From an uncultured Bacteroides sp. (GTDB lineage: Bacteria; Bacteroidota; Bacteroidia; Bacteroidales; UBA932), in assembly GCA_900543205.1 (NCBI GenBank), contig UQQM01000005.1, positions 31,392 through 95,391 on the forward strand: a stretch of DNA of 64,000 nucleotides, written 5' to 3'. Position 1 is the first letter of the stretch. Each line of letters starts with the position of its first letter. Both the position numbers and the translations under genes were made by a program. The notes beneath the pieces are model-generated. The model saw only the letters and a list, made by a program, of their open reading frames with translations. It was not told where the DNA came from and did no database searches. Of the stretch, positions 28,901-37,489 are shown one piece after another.

Positions 28901-29891
28901 TGTCGGGACGGGAATAGGGCTGTATTATGCCCGGTCCCTGGCTATCCTCCACCATGGCAGCCTGAAGGCCGAGAACCTGGGCGACGATTGTCCCGGCTGC
29001 CGTTTCGTCCTCAGCCTGCCTGTCAGCAGGGAAGCGTACTCCGCAGACGAGCTGGCCTCGGAGGACAGTCCGAGAAGGAAGCCGGCGCCCGCCATGCCTC
29101 CCGCTTCCGTACCCGGCAAGTCCGCCGATGACGCTTCGGACAAGCCCACGGTGCTGATAGTGGATGACGAGCTGGAGGTCGTCACCTATCTCAACGAGCT
29201 GCTGCAGCCCTATTACAAGACGGTCTGCCGCTTTGATGCGGATTCCGCGTTCAAGTGCCTGAAGGACGTGGCTCCCGACCTCATCATAAGCGATGTGGTG
29301 ATGCCGTCCAGGGACGGCTATGAGCTGTGCCGCCAGATAAAGGATGACAAGCAGTACTGCCACATCCCGGTGATTCTGCTCACCGCGAAGATTGCGGTCG
29401 AGAACCAGGTGGAAGGCCTCAATTCGGGAGCCGACGCCTACGTGCCCAAACCTTTCGAGCCCTCGTACCTGCTGGCTCTCGTCAGTTCCCAGCTCAAGAA
29501 CCGCGAGAGGGTGAAGTCCATGCTCGGCAAGTCCACGAGCACGGAGTCCATTGACCAGGACATGCTCTCACCGGGCGACAAGGCCTTCATGAAGGAGCTC
29601 TACGACCTGATGGAGAAGGAGATGGCGAACTCGGAGCTGGATGTCACCAACATGACCAAGCTCATGATGATGTCGCGCACCAAGTTCTATTACAAGGTCA
29701 AGGGCCTGACGGGCGAGAATCCCGGCGCCTTCTTCAAGCGCTACAAGCTCAATAGGGCGGCCCAGCTTCTCATGGAGCATAAGTATACCGTTTCGGAGAT
29801 AGCCGACATGACGGGCTTCAGCACCCTGGCGCACTTCTCAACCTCGTTCAAGAAGCAGTTCGGAGTCTCTCCCAGCGAATACGGCAGATAG
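25923..29891 (+). CDS. Hybrid two-component system sensor/regulator of the polysaccharide locus
   Basis: One protein of 1322 residues senses and regulates. In order: signal-like N-terminus; periplasmic two-propeller region with repeated RGYIWIGT / NNIWFGS / GYIWIGT blades (about 35-680); Y_Y_Y domain (about 685-755); transmembrane helix (about 761-782); HisKA with HEFRTPLT (phosphoacceptor His near 820); HATPase with NLLSNAVKFT and GTGIGLYYAR; receiver domain starting VLIVDDE with phosphoacceptor Asp in ISDVVMP (near 1124); and a C-terminal AraC-type HTH (about 1225-1322) with EIADMTGFSTLAHFSTSFKKQFG. All key residues are intact. It is divergent from susC and is expected to activate that operon when ligand binds the propellers. 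Confidence 0.96.
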   Translation: MLQFFAFSLLAALLPLSAPLESPVLSESISNKNIRSITEDSRGYIWIGTCRGLNRFNGREYRQYYFVDDDYGLPGNQAFDVFCDSRGRLWVVTTNGIAIYDAGLDDFRRVRLDDIYLTANMELSETFDGRILLSTRLSVFEYDEEGNEFRKVLSMLENGWNQMNRLMVSPLDGSLYIVDPEYIRKIDAVTFEVQDSVRQQGFPTIYYMTRTGEIWMGGSPGLHVYECSGDRFVPLPEAFGERGGLTSSSVALIYGYGDRDLLFDTFDNGFYYYDRSAGELINESEADFPFSPPDFYVSAIYADSRNNIWFGSIDQGCYVHYNYKERFNSDRYLSSCLENVSVTALSSGRDDELWAVTLDGRLYVYDFAGRRFSRVSLPAGLPRREWATVQGVLVDKGGHVWLTMNDGRTLDCTWDGRSLDLKCQYDTFGPLSIAQDRDGTIWVGSQTSLLYTMTPGRSGFRTLDVSPGKYSFIPSVCALRNGDVMVMSYMNNIQIFDGRTHACETLEVDEDDWLSCISRSRFTPTDALEDGYGYIWIGTVANGLLRYDVAAKRLERIHGAPCSDICAIEEDVNGDIWVSTLDGLGKWERSSGRFWNFTTSDGIGGSQFYDRASCRLSDGTLVFGGTHGLTLFNPREQPREYEVPLVFEDLKVHNVPVRPGMGGCIDKAMPLKPDVRLRHGQNSFSISYAAIDYSEYARLRYWYKMEGYDSYWIDAGSNREALYANLPPGRYNFMVRATDKSGSLVHAENSLKVRVMPSIWASTGAILLYAVLFSGLLIFFIRLRRAADKEKQAKLRAEMETAEEKRVNDMNMKFFANMSHEFRTPLTMISGPVSQLTAKTPSASPDRKLLDMISRNVQRLQRLVNEILDFNKLENDTLKLDVRAGDIVARLNELADNFEVMAGFKGIRFNRYGLEESFTMWFDADKLDTICYNLLSNAVKFTPSGGEIGLHLDIDGSRAVITVQDSGPGIPASQLEKIFERYYQVDSGKGQYNVGTGIGLYYARSLAILHHGSLKAENLGDDCPGCRFVLSLPVSREAYSADELASEDSPRRKPAPAMPPASVPGKSADDASDKPTVLIVDDELEVVTYLNELLQPYYKTVCRFDADSAFKCLKDVAPDLIISDVVMPSRDGYELCRQIKDDKQYCHIPVILLTAKIAVENQVEGLNSGADAYVPKPFEPSYLLALVSSQLKNRERVKSMLGKSTSTESIDQDMLSPGDKAFMKELYDLMEKEMANSELDVTNMTKLMMMSRTKFYYKVKGLTGENPGAFFKRYKLNRAAQLLMEHKYTVSEIADMTGFSTLAHFSTSFKKQFGVSPSEYGR

Positions 29892-29908
29892 GCGGTTTTC
29901 TACAGACT

Positions 29909-29964
29909 GATGCTCCCTCCGGTTCAGGCTTTTCCTTTGTTATCGCCTGCGGGGAGGGAGCATC
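29909..29964. terminator. Hairpin between the convergent sensor and carB genes
   Basis: GATGCTCCCTCC and its exact complement form a 12-bp outer stem, with an inner CAGGC/GCCTG stem. There is no long T-tail on either strand, so efficiency is uncertain, but it is the only strong structure between the two stops. Confidence 0.65.
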
Positions 29965-29985
29965 GGTCTTGCAGTACGGGCCGGA

Positions 29986-32900
29986 CTAGTATTCGTCCCA
30001 GCTCTTGATTCCTATGTCGTCGAGCGACTTCGCGCAGAAGGCGCGGATGTAGGCGGTCGCCAGGCGGCTGTTCGTGATCAGCGGCACGTTGAAGTCGATT
30101 GACGCACGCCTCATCTTATAGCCGTTGCTGAGCTCCTTGCGCGAATAGTTCTTCGGGATGTTCACGACCAGGTCCACCTGATGCGTGCGGATGAGCTCCA
30201 GCGCCGAAGGCTCGTTCGGTTCCAGTCCGTCGGCCTCTTCGTGCGGCCAGAGCGCCCTGTGCGCGGTGACCCCGTTCTCGTTCAGATATTTGCATGTGCC
30301 TGCGGTCGCATAGATCTTTATGCCCTTCTCGGCGAGCTTGTGGCAGGCGGGCAGCAGATCCGCCTTCTGTATGGGGTTGCCGGAAGAAATCAGCACGGCG
30401 TGCTCCGGAATCCTGTGTCCCACCGAGAGCATGGCCTTCAGCAGGGCTTCGTCGAGGTTGTCGCCTATGCAGCCCACTTCGCCCGTGGAGGCCATGTCCA
30501 CGCCCAGCACGGGGTCGGCCTGGCTCAGGCGCGAGAAGGAGAACTGCGAGCATTTGATGCCCACGTACTCCAGTTCGAAGGGGTCTACCCTCATCGGCTC
30601 GGGATGTTCGCCCAGCATGCAGCGGGTCGCCAGGTCGATGAAGTTGACTTTCAGTACTTTCGAGACGAAGGGGAAGCTTCGTGATGCGCGCAGGTTGCAC
30701 TCGATGACCTTGATGTAGTTGTCGGTCGCCAGGAACTGTATGTTGAAGGGGCCGGTGATGTGCAGCTCGGCTGCTATGGCTGCCGTGGTCTTGCGTATCT
30801 TGGCGGCCGTGATGCCGTAGATTTTTTGGGGCGGGAACTGTATGGTCGCGTCGCCGGAATGCACGCCCGCGAACTCGATGTGCTCGGAGATTGCCGACGC
30901 TATCACCTTGCCGTTGTCGGCGACCGCGTCGCATTCGAGCTCCTTGCACCTCTGCATGAACGAGCTGATGACCACCGGATGCTCCTCGGAGACTTCGACC
31001 GCCATGTCGAGGAAGACCTTCATGTCCTCCTTGCTGTAGCAGACGTTCATTGCGGCTCCGGAAAGCACGTACGAGGGGCGCACGAGCACCGGGAAGCCGA
31101 CTTCGTCCACGAACTTGTCGATGTCGTCCATGGTGGTGAGCTCCCTCCAGCGCGGCTGGTCTATGCCGAGCTTGTCCACGATCTGCGAGAACTTGTTGCG
31201 GTCCTCGGCCCTGTCGATGTCGTCCGCCGAGGTTCCGAGCAGGCGTATGCCGCTCTGCATCAGCGGGAGCGCGAGGTTGTTGGGAATCTGTCCGCCCACG
31301 CTGACAATCACGCCGTAGGGTTTCTCGAGCTCGCAGATGTCCATCACGGTCTCGTAGCTGAGCTCGTCGAAGTAGAGCCTGTCGCTGGAGTCGTAGTCGG
31401 TGGACACGGTCTCGGGGTTGTAGTTTATCATTATCGATTTGTAGCCCCGGCGGTGCAGGGTCTGGAGGGCGTTCACGCCGCACCAGTCGAATTCCACGCT
31501 GCTGCCTATGCGGTAGGCTCCGGAGCCGAGCACTATCACTGTGCGGTGACCCTCGTTGAAGCTGACGTCGTCGGTCTCGCCGTTGTAGGTCAGGTAGAGG
31601 TAGTTGGTGCTGGAGGGGAATTCGGCTGCGAGGGTGTCGATCTGCTTCACGTGGGGGCGCAGGCCGAGCGACTTGCGCACCGTGCGCACTTCATGCTCGG
31701 GTATGCCGAAGACCTTGCCTATCTGAAGGTCGGAGAAGCCGAGGCACTTCGCGCGGCGGAAGAGTTCGGGGCTCACGCCCGAGATGCTCCCGCAGGTCTT
31801 GAGCTCGGCGTAGGTGTCGTCGATGTTCTCCAGTTTGTCCAGGAACCACTTGTCGATGCGGGTGAGCTCATGAATCCTGTCGACCGAGTAGCCGGACTCG
31901 AAGGCCGCGGCTATCGCGAATATTCTGGTGTCGGTCGGGTTCTTGAGCGCAAAATCGAGGTCCTCGGTCCTGTAGGGCTTGTTGCACACGAATCCGTGCG
32001 CTCCCTGGCCTATCATCCTGAGGCCTTTCTGTATGGCCTCCTCGAAGTTGCGGCCTATCGCCATCACTTCGCCCACGCTCTTCATGCTCGAGCCTATCTC
32101 GCGGGACACGCCCTTGAATTTGGCGAGATCCCAGCGGGGTATCTTGCAGACCACGTAGTCGAGGGCCGGCTCGAAGAAGGCGGGGGTGGTCTTGGTCACG
32201 GAGTTCTTGAGCTCGAACAGGCCGTAGCCGAGGCCGAGCTTGGCGGCGATGAAGGCGAGGGGATAGCCGGTCGCTTTGGATGCCAGCGCCGAAGAGCGGC
32301 TCAGGCGGGCGTTCACCTCGATTACCCTGTAGTCCTCTCCGTCGGGGCTGAACGCATACTGCACGTTGCATTCGCCTATGATGCCCACGTGGCGCACGAT
32401 GTCTATCGCTATCTTGCGCAGGAAGTGGAACTCCTTGTTGGACAGCGTCTGCGACGGGGCGACCACGATGCTCTCGCCGGTATGGATGCCGAGAGGGTCG
32501 AAATTCTCCATGTTGCAGACGGTTATGCAGTTGTCGTAGCTGTCGCGCACGACCTCGTATTCGATTTCCTTCCAGCCCCTCAGCGACTTCTCCACGAGCA
32601 CCTGCGGGGAGAACGAGAACGCCTTGCCGGCGATTGCGTCAAGCTCCTGCTCGTTCTCGCAGAAGCCGGAGCCGAGTCCGCCCAGGGCGTATGCCGCGCG
32701 TATGATCACGGGGTAGCCGACGCTGGCCGCCGCCGCGCGCGCCTCCTCAAGGTTGGATGCGGCGTGGGACTTGATGGTCTTGACTCCGATTTCGTCGAGC
32801 TTCTTGACGAAGAGCTCGCGGTCCTCGGTGTCGATGATCGCCTGAACCGGCGTGCCGAGCACCCTGACCCCGTATTTCTCAAGCACTCCGCTGCGGTAGA

Positions 32901-33201
32901 GCTCCACTCCGCAGTTCAGCGCGGTCTGGCCGCCGAACGAGAGCAGTATGCCCTGGGGCTTCTCCTTGGCGATGACCTTCTCCACGAAGTAGGGGGTCAC
33001 CGGCAGGAAGTAGATCTTGTCCGCCACGCCCTCCGAAGTCTGAACGGTGGCGATGTTGGGGTTGATGAGCACTGTGGAGATGCCTTCCTCCCTGAGCGCC
33101 TTGAGTGCCTGCGAGCCGCTGTAGTCGAATTCGCCGGCTTCGCCGATTTTGAGTGCGCCCGACCCCAAAACCAGAACTTTCTTTATGCTTGTGTCTGTCA
33201 T
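29986..33201 (-). CDS. carB: Carbamoyl-phosphate synthase large subunit
   Basis: Makes carbamoyl phosphate from ammonia, bicarbonate and two ATP for arginine and pyrimidine synthesis. The 1071-residue protein has the two homologous ATP-grasp halves: the first begins KKVLVLGSGALKIGEAGEFDYSG, the second VIVLGSGAYRIGSSVEFDWCG near residue 555. A C-terminal MGS-like allosteric domain (from about 935) has IYATAGTCKYLNENG. The ATG at 33201 is preferred; a frame open nine codons earlier adds residues not seen in the family. It starts 4 bases after the carA stop, so the two subunits are co-translated. Confidence 0.96.
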   Translation of the reverse strand: MTDTSIKKVLVLGSGALKIGEAGEFDYSGSQALKALREEGISTVLINPNIATVQTSEGVADKIYFLPVTPYFVEKVIAKEKPQGILLSFGGQTALNCGVELYRSGVLEKYGVRVLGTPVQAIIDTEDRELFVKKLDEIGVKTIKSHAASNLEEARAAAASVGYPVIIRAAYALGGLGSGFCENEQELDAIAGKAFSFSPQVLVEKSLRGWKEIEYEVVRDSYDNCITVCNMENFDPLGIHTGESIVVAPSQTLSNKEFHFLRKIAIDIVRHVGIIGECNVQYAFSPDGEDYRVIEVNARLSRSSALASKATGYPLAFIAAKLGLGYGLFELKNSVTKTTPAFFEPALDYVVCKIPRWDLAKFKGVSREIGSSMKSVGEVMAIGRNFEEAIQKGLRMIGQGAHGFVCNKPYRTEDLDFALKNPTDTRIFAIAAAFESGYSVDRIHELTRIDKWFLDKLENIDDTYAELKTCGSISGVSPELFRRAKCLGFSDLQIGKVFGIPEHEVRTVRKSLGLRPHVKQIDTLAAEFPSSTNYLYLTYNGETDDVSFNEGHRTVIVLGSGAYRIGSSVEFDWCGVNALQTLHRRGYKSIMINYNPETVSTDYDSSDRLYFDELSYETVMDICELEKPYGVIVSVGGQIPNNLALPLMQSGIRLLGTSADDIDRAEDRNKFSQIVDKLGIDQPRWRELTTMDDIDKFVDEVGFPVLVRPSYVLSGAAMNVCYSKEDMKVFLDMAVEVSEEHPVVISSFMQRCKELECDAVADNGKVIASAISEHIEFAGVHSGDATIQFPPQKIYGITAAKIRKTTAAIAAELHITGPFNIQFLATDNYIKVIECNLRASRSFPFVSKVLKVNFIDLATRCMLGEHPEPMRVDPFELEYVGIKCSQFSFSRLSQADPVLGVDMASTGEVGCIGDNLDEALLKAMLSVGHRIPEHAVLISSGNPIQKADLLPACHKLAEKGIKIYATAGTCKYLNENGVTAHRALWPHEEADGLEPNEPSALELIRTHQVDLVVNIPKNYSRKELSNGYKMRRASIDFNVPLITNSRLATAYIRAFCAKSLDDIGIKSWDEY

Positions 33202-33205
33202 GGCT

Positions 33206-34288
33206 CTACAATCTGGAAATGAATTCATCGAACAGGAATTCGGTGTCCACCGGGCCGCTGGAGGCCTCGGGGTGGAACTGCGCTGAGAAGAAAGGCTTGC
33301 TGCGGTGGCGTATGCCCTCGTTCGTGCCGTCGTTCATGTTCACGAAGTAGGGCTCCCAGTCTCTTCCGAGGGTGCTGCCGTCCACCGCGAATCCGTGGTT
33401 CTGCGAAGTGATGAAGCATTTGTTGGAGCCGCACATCCTTACCGGCTGGTTGTGGCTGCGGTGGCCGTACTTGAGCTTGAATATCCCTGCGCCGGCGGCG
33501 ATGGACATCAGCTGGTTGCCCATGCAGATGCCGAATACCGGGCGGTCGCCCTCAAGGGCCTTCGAGATGTTGTTTATCGCGGTCCCGCAGAGAGTGGGGT
33601 TGCCGGGGCCGTTCGAGATGAAGAGCCCGTCCCAGTCCATGGAGTTGAAGTCATAGTCCCACGGGACGCGCACAACCTCCACGCCTCTGGTCACGAGGCA
33701 GCGCAGAATCTGGTGCTTGACCCCGCAGTCCACGAGCACCACCCTCTTTCGCCCTTTACCGTATCTGATCACCTCGCGGCAGCTTACGATGGCGACCTGG
33801 TTCTCCTTGTCGGGGTCGTAGCAGGGGACCGAATCTGCCTCCACGTCCTCGGGAACTATCTTTCCGAGCATCGCGCCCTCCTCCCGCAGAATCTGGGTGA
33901 GCTCGCGCGTGTCGATTCCGCAGATTCCCGGAACCTTCTCCTCCTTCAGCCAGCTTCCGAGGCTCATCTTGGCGTCCCAGTGGCTGTATTTTTCGCTGTA
34001 GTCGGAGATTATGAGTCCTCTGACATGGATTTTCTCGGATTCGAAGTTCAGGCTGAGCCCGTAGGCGTCCTTTTCCATGGAGGGGATTCCGTAATTGCCT
34101 ATCAGAGGGTAGCTGACGCAGAGAATCTGTCCCGAATAGGACGGATCAGTGAGACTTTCAGGGTAGCCGACCATGGCTGTCGAGAAGACGACTTCGCCGC
34201 TGGCGGCTCCGTCGTAGCCGAAACTCCATCCCCGGAGAATATGCCCGTTCTGGAGAACAAGAGATGCTTTCTTGCGATTCTGTGACAT
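33206..34288 (-). CDS. carA: Carbamoyl-phosphate synthase small (glutaminase) subunit
   Basis: Supplies ammonia from glutamine to CarB. The N-terminal CarA domain includes GEVVFSTAMVGYPESLTDPSY; the C-terminal class I glutaminase has the nucleophile Cys in FGICMGNQ, SQNHGFAVD, and the catalytic His and Glu in QFHPEASSGP. The ATG at 34288 gives 360 residues and the normal N-terminus; codons upstream in the same frame are not family-like. Next gene is carB on the same strand. No upstream attenuator or PyrR-type structure was recognised. Confidence 0.96.
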   Translation of the reverse strand: MSQNRKKASLVLQNGHILRGWSFGYDGAASGEVVFSTAMVGYPESLTDPSYSGQILCVSYPLIGNYGIPSMEKDAYGLSLNFESEKIHVRGLIISDYSEKYSHWDAKMSLGSWLKEEKVPGICGIDTRELTQILREEGAMLGKIVPEDVEADSVPCYDPDKENQVAIVSCREVIRYGKGRKRVVLVDCGVKHQILRCLVTRGVEVVRVPWDYDFNSMDWDGLFISNGPGNPTLCGTAINNISKALEGDRPVFGICMGNQLMSIAAGAGIFKLKYGHRSHNQPVRMCGSNKCFITSQNHGFAVDGSTLGRDWEPYFVNMNDGTNEGIRHRSKPFFSAQFHPEASSGPVDTEFLFDEFISRL

Positions 34289-34411
34289 AGGAGGAATAAA
34301 ATTCCTGCAAATTACGCCATTTTTTTTCAAAGAAAGAAGCGAATCCGCCACGTCCTGCATGCGATGTGCGAAGGAATGCCGCCAAAACGCTCAATAACGC
34401 CAAAACTTTTC

Positions 34412-34419
34412 TAACTTTG
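34412..34419 (+). promoter_or_regulatory. -7 promoter element for the SLC13 transporter
   Basis: TAACTTTG matches TAnnTTTG and ends 28 bases before the ATG at 34448. No clear -33 TTTG is present. Confidence 0.55.
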
Positions 34420-34447
34420 TAGAAATGCAAACCAAAACGACAGAAAA

Positions 34448-36298
34448 ATGTGGATAACCATAGCAATCCTTGCGGTCGCAATCATCTTCTTCGTCACCGG
34501 AAAGGTGCGGTCGGATCTCGTGGCGCTCTGCGCACTGCTGGCGCTGCTGGTGTTCCAGATTCTGACGCCTGAGGAGGGCCTTTCGGGCTTCTCGAACTCC
34601 ACCGTGATGATGATGGTGGGCCTGTTCGTCGTAGGCGGAGGAATCTTCCAGACCGGCCTCGCGAAGATGATTAGCAGCAAGATACTCAAGCTTGCGGGCA
34701 AGAGCGAGCTGCGGCTCTTCCTGCTCGTCGTGCTGACGACCGCGTGCATAGGCGCCTTCGTGAGCAACACCGGCACCGTGGCGCTGATGCTGCCCATAGT
34801 CGTGAGCATGGCGGCCATCGCCAACGCGAACCCCAGCCGCCTGCTGATGCCGCTTGCATTCGCGAGCAGCATGGGCGGAATGATGACGCTCATCGGTACG
34901 CCTCCCAACCTTATCATCAGCGATACCCTCGCCGACGCCGGATTCGACAGGCTGTCGTTCTTCACCTTCCTTCCCGTGGGCGTGGTTTGCGTGGCGGTAG
35001 GCATAATCGCGCTGCTTCCGCTCAGCAAATGGTTCCTCACGAAGAAGCGCAAGTCCGACAGCACATCCGACAGCGGAAAGTCGCTGGACGAACTGGTCAA
35101 TGAATACGGACTGACCGTCAACCTCTTCCGTGTGCGCATAGACGGAAGTTCGGAGGTTGCCGGAAAGACCATGGGCAGCCAGAATCTGCGCAGCAAGTAC
35201 GGTCTCAACATCCTCGAGATACGCCGTCAGGACAGCGGCGTGCAGAACCGCTTCATGCGCACGGTGAAACAGTATTCCTCTCCGGACACAGTGCTGGAGG
35301 CCGACGATGTGCTCTACCTCTCCGGGCAGCAGTCCCAGGTGCGTCAGTTCGCCGCCGACTGCGGCCTGACCCTGCTGGACGACCACAGCACCGAAGACTC
35401 CGGCAATTCCCTTGACTTCTACGACATAGGCATAGCCGAGGTGCTGCTGATGTCCTCGTCTCGCATGAACAACCATACGGTGCGCGAGGCGGGCTTCAGG
35501 GACAAGTTCAACGTGAATGTGCTCGGCATACGCCGCAAGAAGGAATATCTGCTGCACGACCTCGCCGACGTCAAGATGCACGAGGGCGACGTGCTGCTCG
35601 TGCAGGGCGGCTGGAAGGACATAGCGCGCCTTTCCAACGAAGACGAGGACTGGGTGGTTCTCGGCCAGCCTCTCGAGGAGGCGGCCAAGGTCACGCTCGA
35701 CTACAAGGCCCCGATAGCCGCGCTGATAATGGTGCTCATGGTGGTGATGATGGTGTTCGACTTCATTCCCGTGGCTCCCGTGACTGCGGTGCTGATAGCT
35801 GCGGTGCTGATGGTGATGACCGGATGCGTGAGGAGCATGGAAGCCGCATACAAGACCATCAACTGGCAGACCATAGTGCTGTTCGCAGCGATGATGCCTA
35901 TGTCGCTCGCCCTCGAGAAGACCGGCGTGTCCAGCCTGATTTCAGATACCCTGGTGAAGAGCATCGGCGGTTTCGGCCCGCTTGCGCTGCTTGCCGGAAT
36001 ATATTTCACCACGTCGGTGATGACCCTGTTCATAAGCAACACCGTGACGGCTCTGCTCATGGCTCCGATTGCGCTCCAGAGTGCGATTCAGATAGGGGTG
36101 AGCCCGGTGCCCTTCATGTTCGCGGTTTCCGTGGCGGCGAGCATGTGCTTTGCATCGCCGTTCTCCACGCCGCCCAATGCCCTTGTGATGTCCGCTGGCC
36201 AGTACAGCTTCATGGACTATGTGAAGGTCGGCGGGCCGCTGCAGCTGCTCATGGGCATAGTGATGGTTCTGGTGCTGCCTCTGCTCTTCCCGTTCTGA
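34448..36298 (+). CDS. SLC13/DASS-family transporter with two cytosolic TrkA-C domains
   Basis: Inner-membrane anion symporter of the divalent anion:Na+ family. The two transport halves are each marked by an SNT signature (SNTGTVALMLP near residue 106 and SNTVTALLMAP near 530), together with GTPPNLIIS. Between them lies a hydrophilic block (about 200-410) with two RCK C-terminal (TrkA-C) modules, each ending in the D-x-L-x-x-x-G pattern (DDVLYLSGQQ; GDVLLVQGG). These are expected to gate the transporter by ligand binding. Length is 616 residues. Substrate (dicarboxylate, sulfate or other) cannot be assigned. Confidence 0.9.
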   Translation: MWITIAILAVAIIFFVTGKVRSDLVALCALLALLVFQILTPEEGLSGFSNSTVMMMVGLFVVGGGIFQTGLAKMISSKILKLAGKSELRLFLLVVLTTACIGAFVSNTGTVALMLPIVVSMAAIANANPSRLLMPLAFASSMGGMMTLIGTPPNLIISDTLADAGFDRLSFFTFLPVGVVCVAVGIIALLPLSKWFLTKKRKSDSTSDSGKSLDELVNEYGLTVNLFRVRIDGSSEVAGKTMGSQNLRSKYGLNILEIRRQDSGVQNRFMRTVKQYSSPDTVLEADDVLYLSGQQSQVRQFAADCGLTLLDDHSTEDSGNSLDFYDIGIAEVLLMSSSRMNNHTVREAGFRDKFNVNVLGIRRKKEYLLHDLADVKMHEGDVLLVQGGWKDIARLSNEDEDWVVLGQPLEEAAKVTLDYKAPIAALIMVLMVVMMVFDFIPVAPVTAVLIAAVLMVMTGCVRSMEAAYKTINWQTIVLFAAMMPMSLALEKTGVSSLISDTLVKSIGGFGPLALLAGIYFTTSVMTLFISNTVTALLMAPIALQSAIQIGVSPVPFMFAVSVAASMCFASPFSTPPNALVMSAGQYSFMDYVKVGGPLQLLMGIVMVLVLPLLFPF

Positions 36299-36323
36299 CG
36301 CGCCTGCGCCTCGAAGAAAAATC

Positions 36324-36356
36324 GTGAGGGCCCGCTTCCCGGCGGACCCTCACTTT
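36324..36356. terminator. Bidirectional hairpin between the SLC13 gene and the 36389 gene
   Basis: GTGAGGG and CCCTCAC form the outer stem, extended by CCGC/GCGG with one mismatch. On the minus strand it is followed by a five-T run (A-run at 36317-36321), so it fits best as terminator of the 36389 gene while also closing the SLC13 unit. Confidence 0.7.
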
Positions 36357-36388
36357 GCATTTTACATATCGGTTGTTGATGGGAAAAT

Positions 36389-36838
36389 CTATTTCTTGCA
36401 GAGATTGCCGCTCTTGTCAAGGTCGAACTTGAACCAGTCGGAGCAGCTGAGGTATTCGTAGGGGATGTATTCATAGCAGTGTACGAACGCCGTGTTCGCG
36501 GATTTGCTGTAGAATACGTCCATCCTGAGGCTCTCCTCGTTTTCCGATTCGGTCCAGTCGAAGGCTGCGGGGTCTCCGGCCAATGCGGCCAGCAGCTCGT
36601 TCTTGCGTGACTTCGGGTAGTATTTGTGAATCAGGTTGTAGTGGATGCCGGTCTCCTTGTCCTTGCGCTCGGTCTTGAGCACGCAGAAAAGTACGATGCC
36701 GACTACGAATATGAAGCAGCCGAGTATGCTGATTGCTATCGATGACGGTATGATGACGCAGGCGAGTCCTGCAAGTATGAGTACAATTGAAAGTACCAGG
36801 TCGCGTGCACTGCGCACGCGTGCGAATTCTTTGTTCAT
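36389..36838 (-). CDS. Small membrane protein of unknown function
   Basis: A 149-residue protein with two adjacent hydrophobic helices (about 13-33 and 36-56) forming a hairpin, then a charged linker KTERKDKETG and a soluble tail of about 90 residues. The tail has a Tyr-rich part (HCYEYIPYEYLSCSDWFKFDLDKSG). No family is recognised. It is flanked by a terminator downstream and has no partner gene in the same direction close by. Codon use is like its neighbours, so it looks like a real gene. Confidence 0.7.
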   Translation of the reverse strand: MNKEFARVRSARDLVLSIVLILAGLACVIIPSSIAISILGCFIFVVGIVLFCVLKTERKDKETGIHYNLIHKYYPKSRKNELLAALAGDPAAFDWTESENEESLRMDVFYSKSANTAFVHCYEYIPYEYLSCSDWFKFDLDKSGNLCKK

Positions 36839-36908
36839 GTTTTATTTGCTCATTTCCCGCGTTGTCCTGTCTGCTCCCGGAAGGTTCCGCGCTGACGCGC
36901 TTCTTCCC

Positions 36909-36960
36909 GGCACTTCTACGCTTCACTTCGAAGTGCCACCCGCTCACGGCCGCGGGTGGC
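36909..36960. repeat. Cluster of short inverted repeats in the 36.9 kb gap
   Basis: Three overlapping dyads lie within 52 bases: GGCACTTC/GAAGTGCC (36909-36916 with 36930-36937), the self-complementary CACTTCGAAGTG (36924-36935), and GCCACCCGC/GCGGGTGGC (36935-36943 with 36952-36960). No T-run follows, so this is not a standard terminator. The surrounding 36839-37058 stretch has no other recognised feature. Confidence 0.6.
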
Positions 36961-37058
36961 CGGCCTCCCGGAAGCAGGCAGGTACAACGCCATGATTGTT
37001 AAATATAATAAGATGAAAATCGCAGAAGATGGATTTCTGCAGGGGAAATGATGCTGAA

Positions 37059-37481
37059 TCAGATTCGGAGATTCTGGAGGAATACGGGAATGGAACGGTT
37101 CTCGCCGCAGAATGGCGGCATGGAGGACGCATTCAGATAATGGAGCTCCGGGCCGCAGACCATGACGGTCTCGCCTCCCCGGAAGAAAATATTGCGGAAA
37201 TTGGATTGCAGACGGCGTGAACCGCTGCTGTAGGAGCGGGATTTCCCGGAGGGGACCAGGACTCCCGAGGCCCCGTGTTCTTCGAGCCGCAGCTCGGGCA
37301 CGGAACTGTCGGGGGCTCCGCCTGCAAGCAGTTTGCCACAGGAGGAGCGGCCGCTTCCATGAGTGTTTGCGGCGGCGGTCGTATCGGCGGCTCCTGTCAG
37401 GACACGTGCGTCCGGCACCGCTGCGGAACGGCAGAGCAATGCCAGCACCAGTGCGCACAATATCAGGAGAAACCGCTTCAT
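37059..37481 (-). CDS. Small exported protein of unknown function
   Basis: A 140-residue product with a clear signal peptide (MKRFLLILCALVLALLCRS, then an Ala-rich cleavage region). The mature part is of low complexity (Ala, Ser, Gly) up to about residue 60, then becomes more ordered: SYSSGSRRLQSNFRNIFFRG. No family is recognised. It starts 8 bases after the ridA stop and is probably co-transcribed with it. The signal peptide and the spacing support a real gene; the amino-acid bias leaves doubt. Confidence 0.5.
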   Translation of the reverse strand: MKRFLLILCALVLALLCRSAAVPDARVLTGAADTTAAANTHGSGRSSCGKLLAGGAPDSSVPELRLEEHGASGVLVPSGKSRSYSSGSRRLQSNFRNIFFRGGETVMVCGPELHYLNASSMPPFCGENRSIPVFLQNLRI

Positions 37482-37489
37482 CCGGAAAG

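Noticed and set aside
26150..29363. Long minus-strand frames opposite the hybrid sensor
   Set aside because: Shadow frames; all sensor, kinase, receiver and HTH motifs are on the plus strand without interruption.
30760..33222. An 820-codon open frame on the plus strand opposite carB
   Set aside because: It mirrors carB codon by codon in GC-rich DNA, is rich in His, Val, Glu and Ala without motifs, and carB on the other strand is unmistakable.
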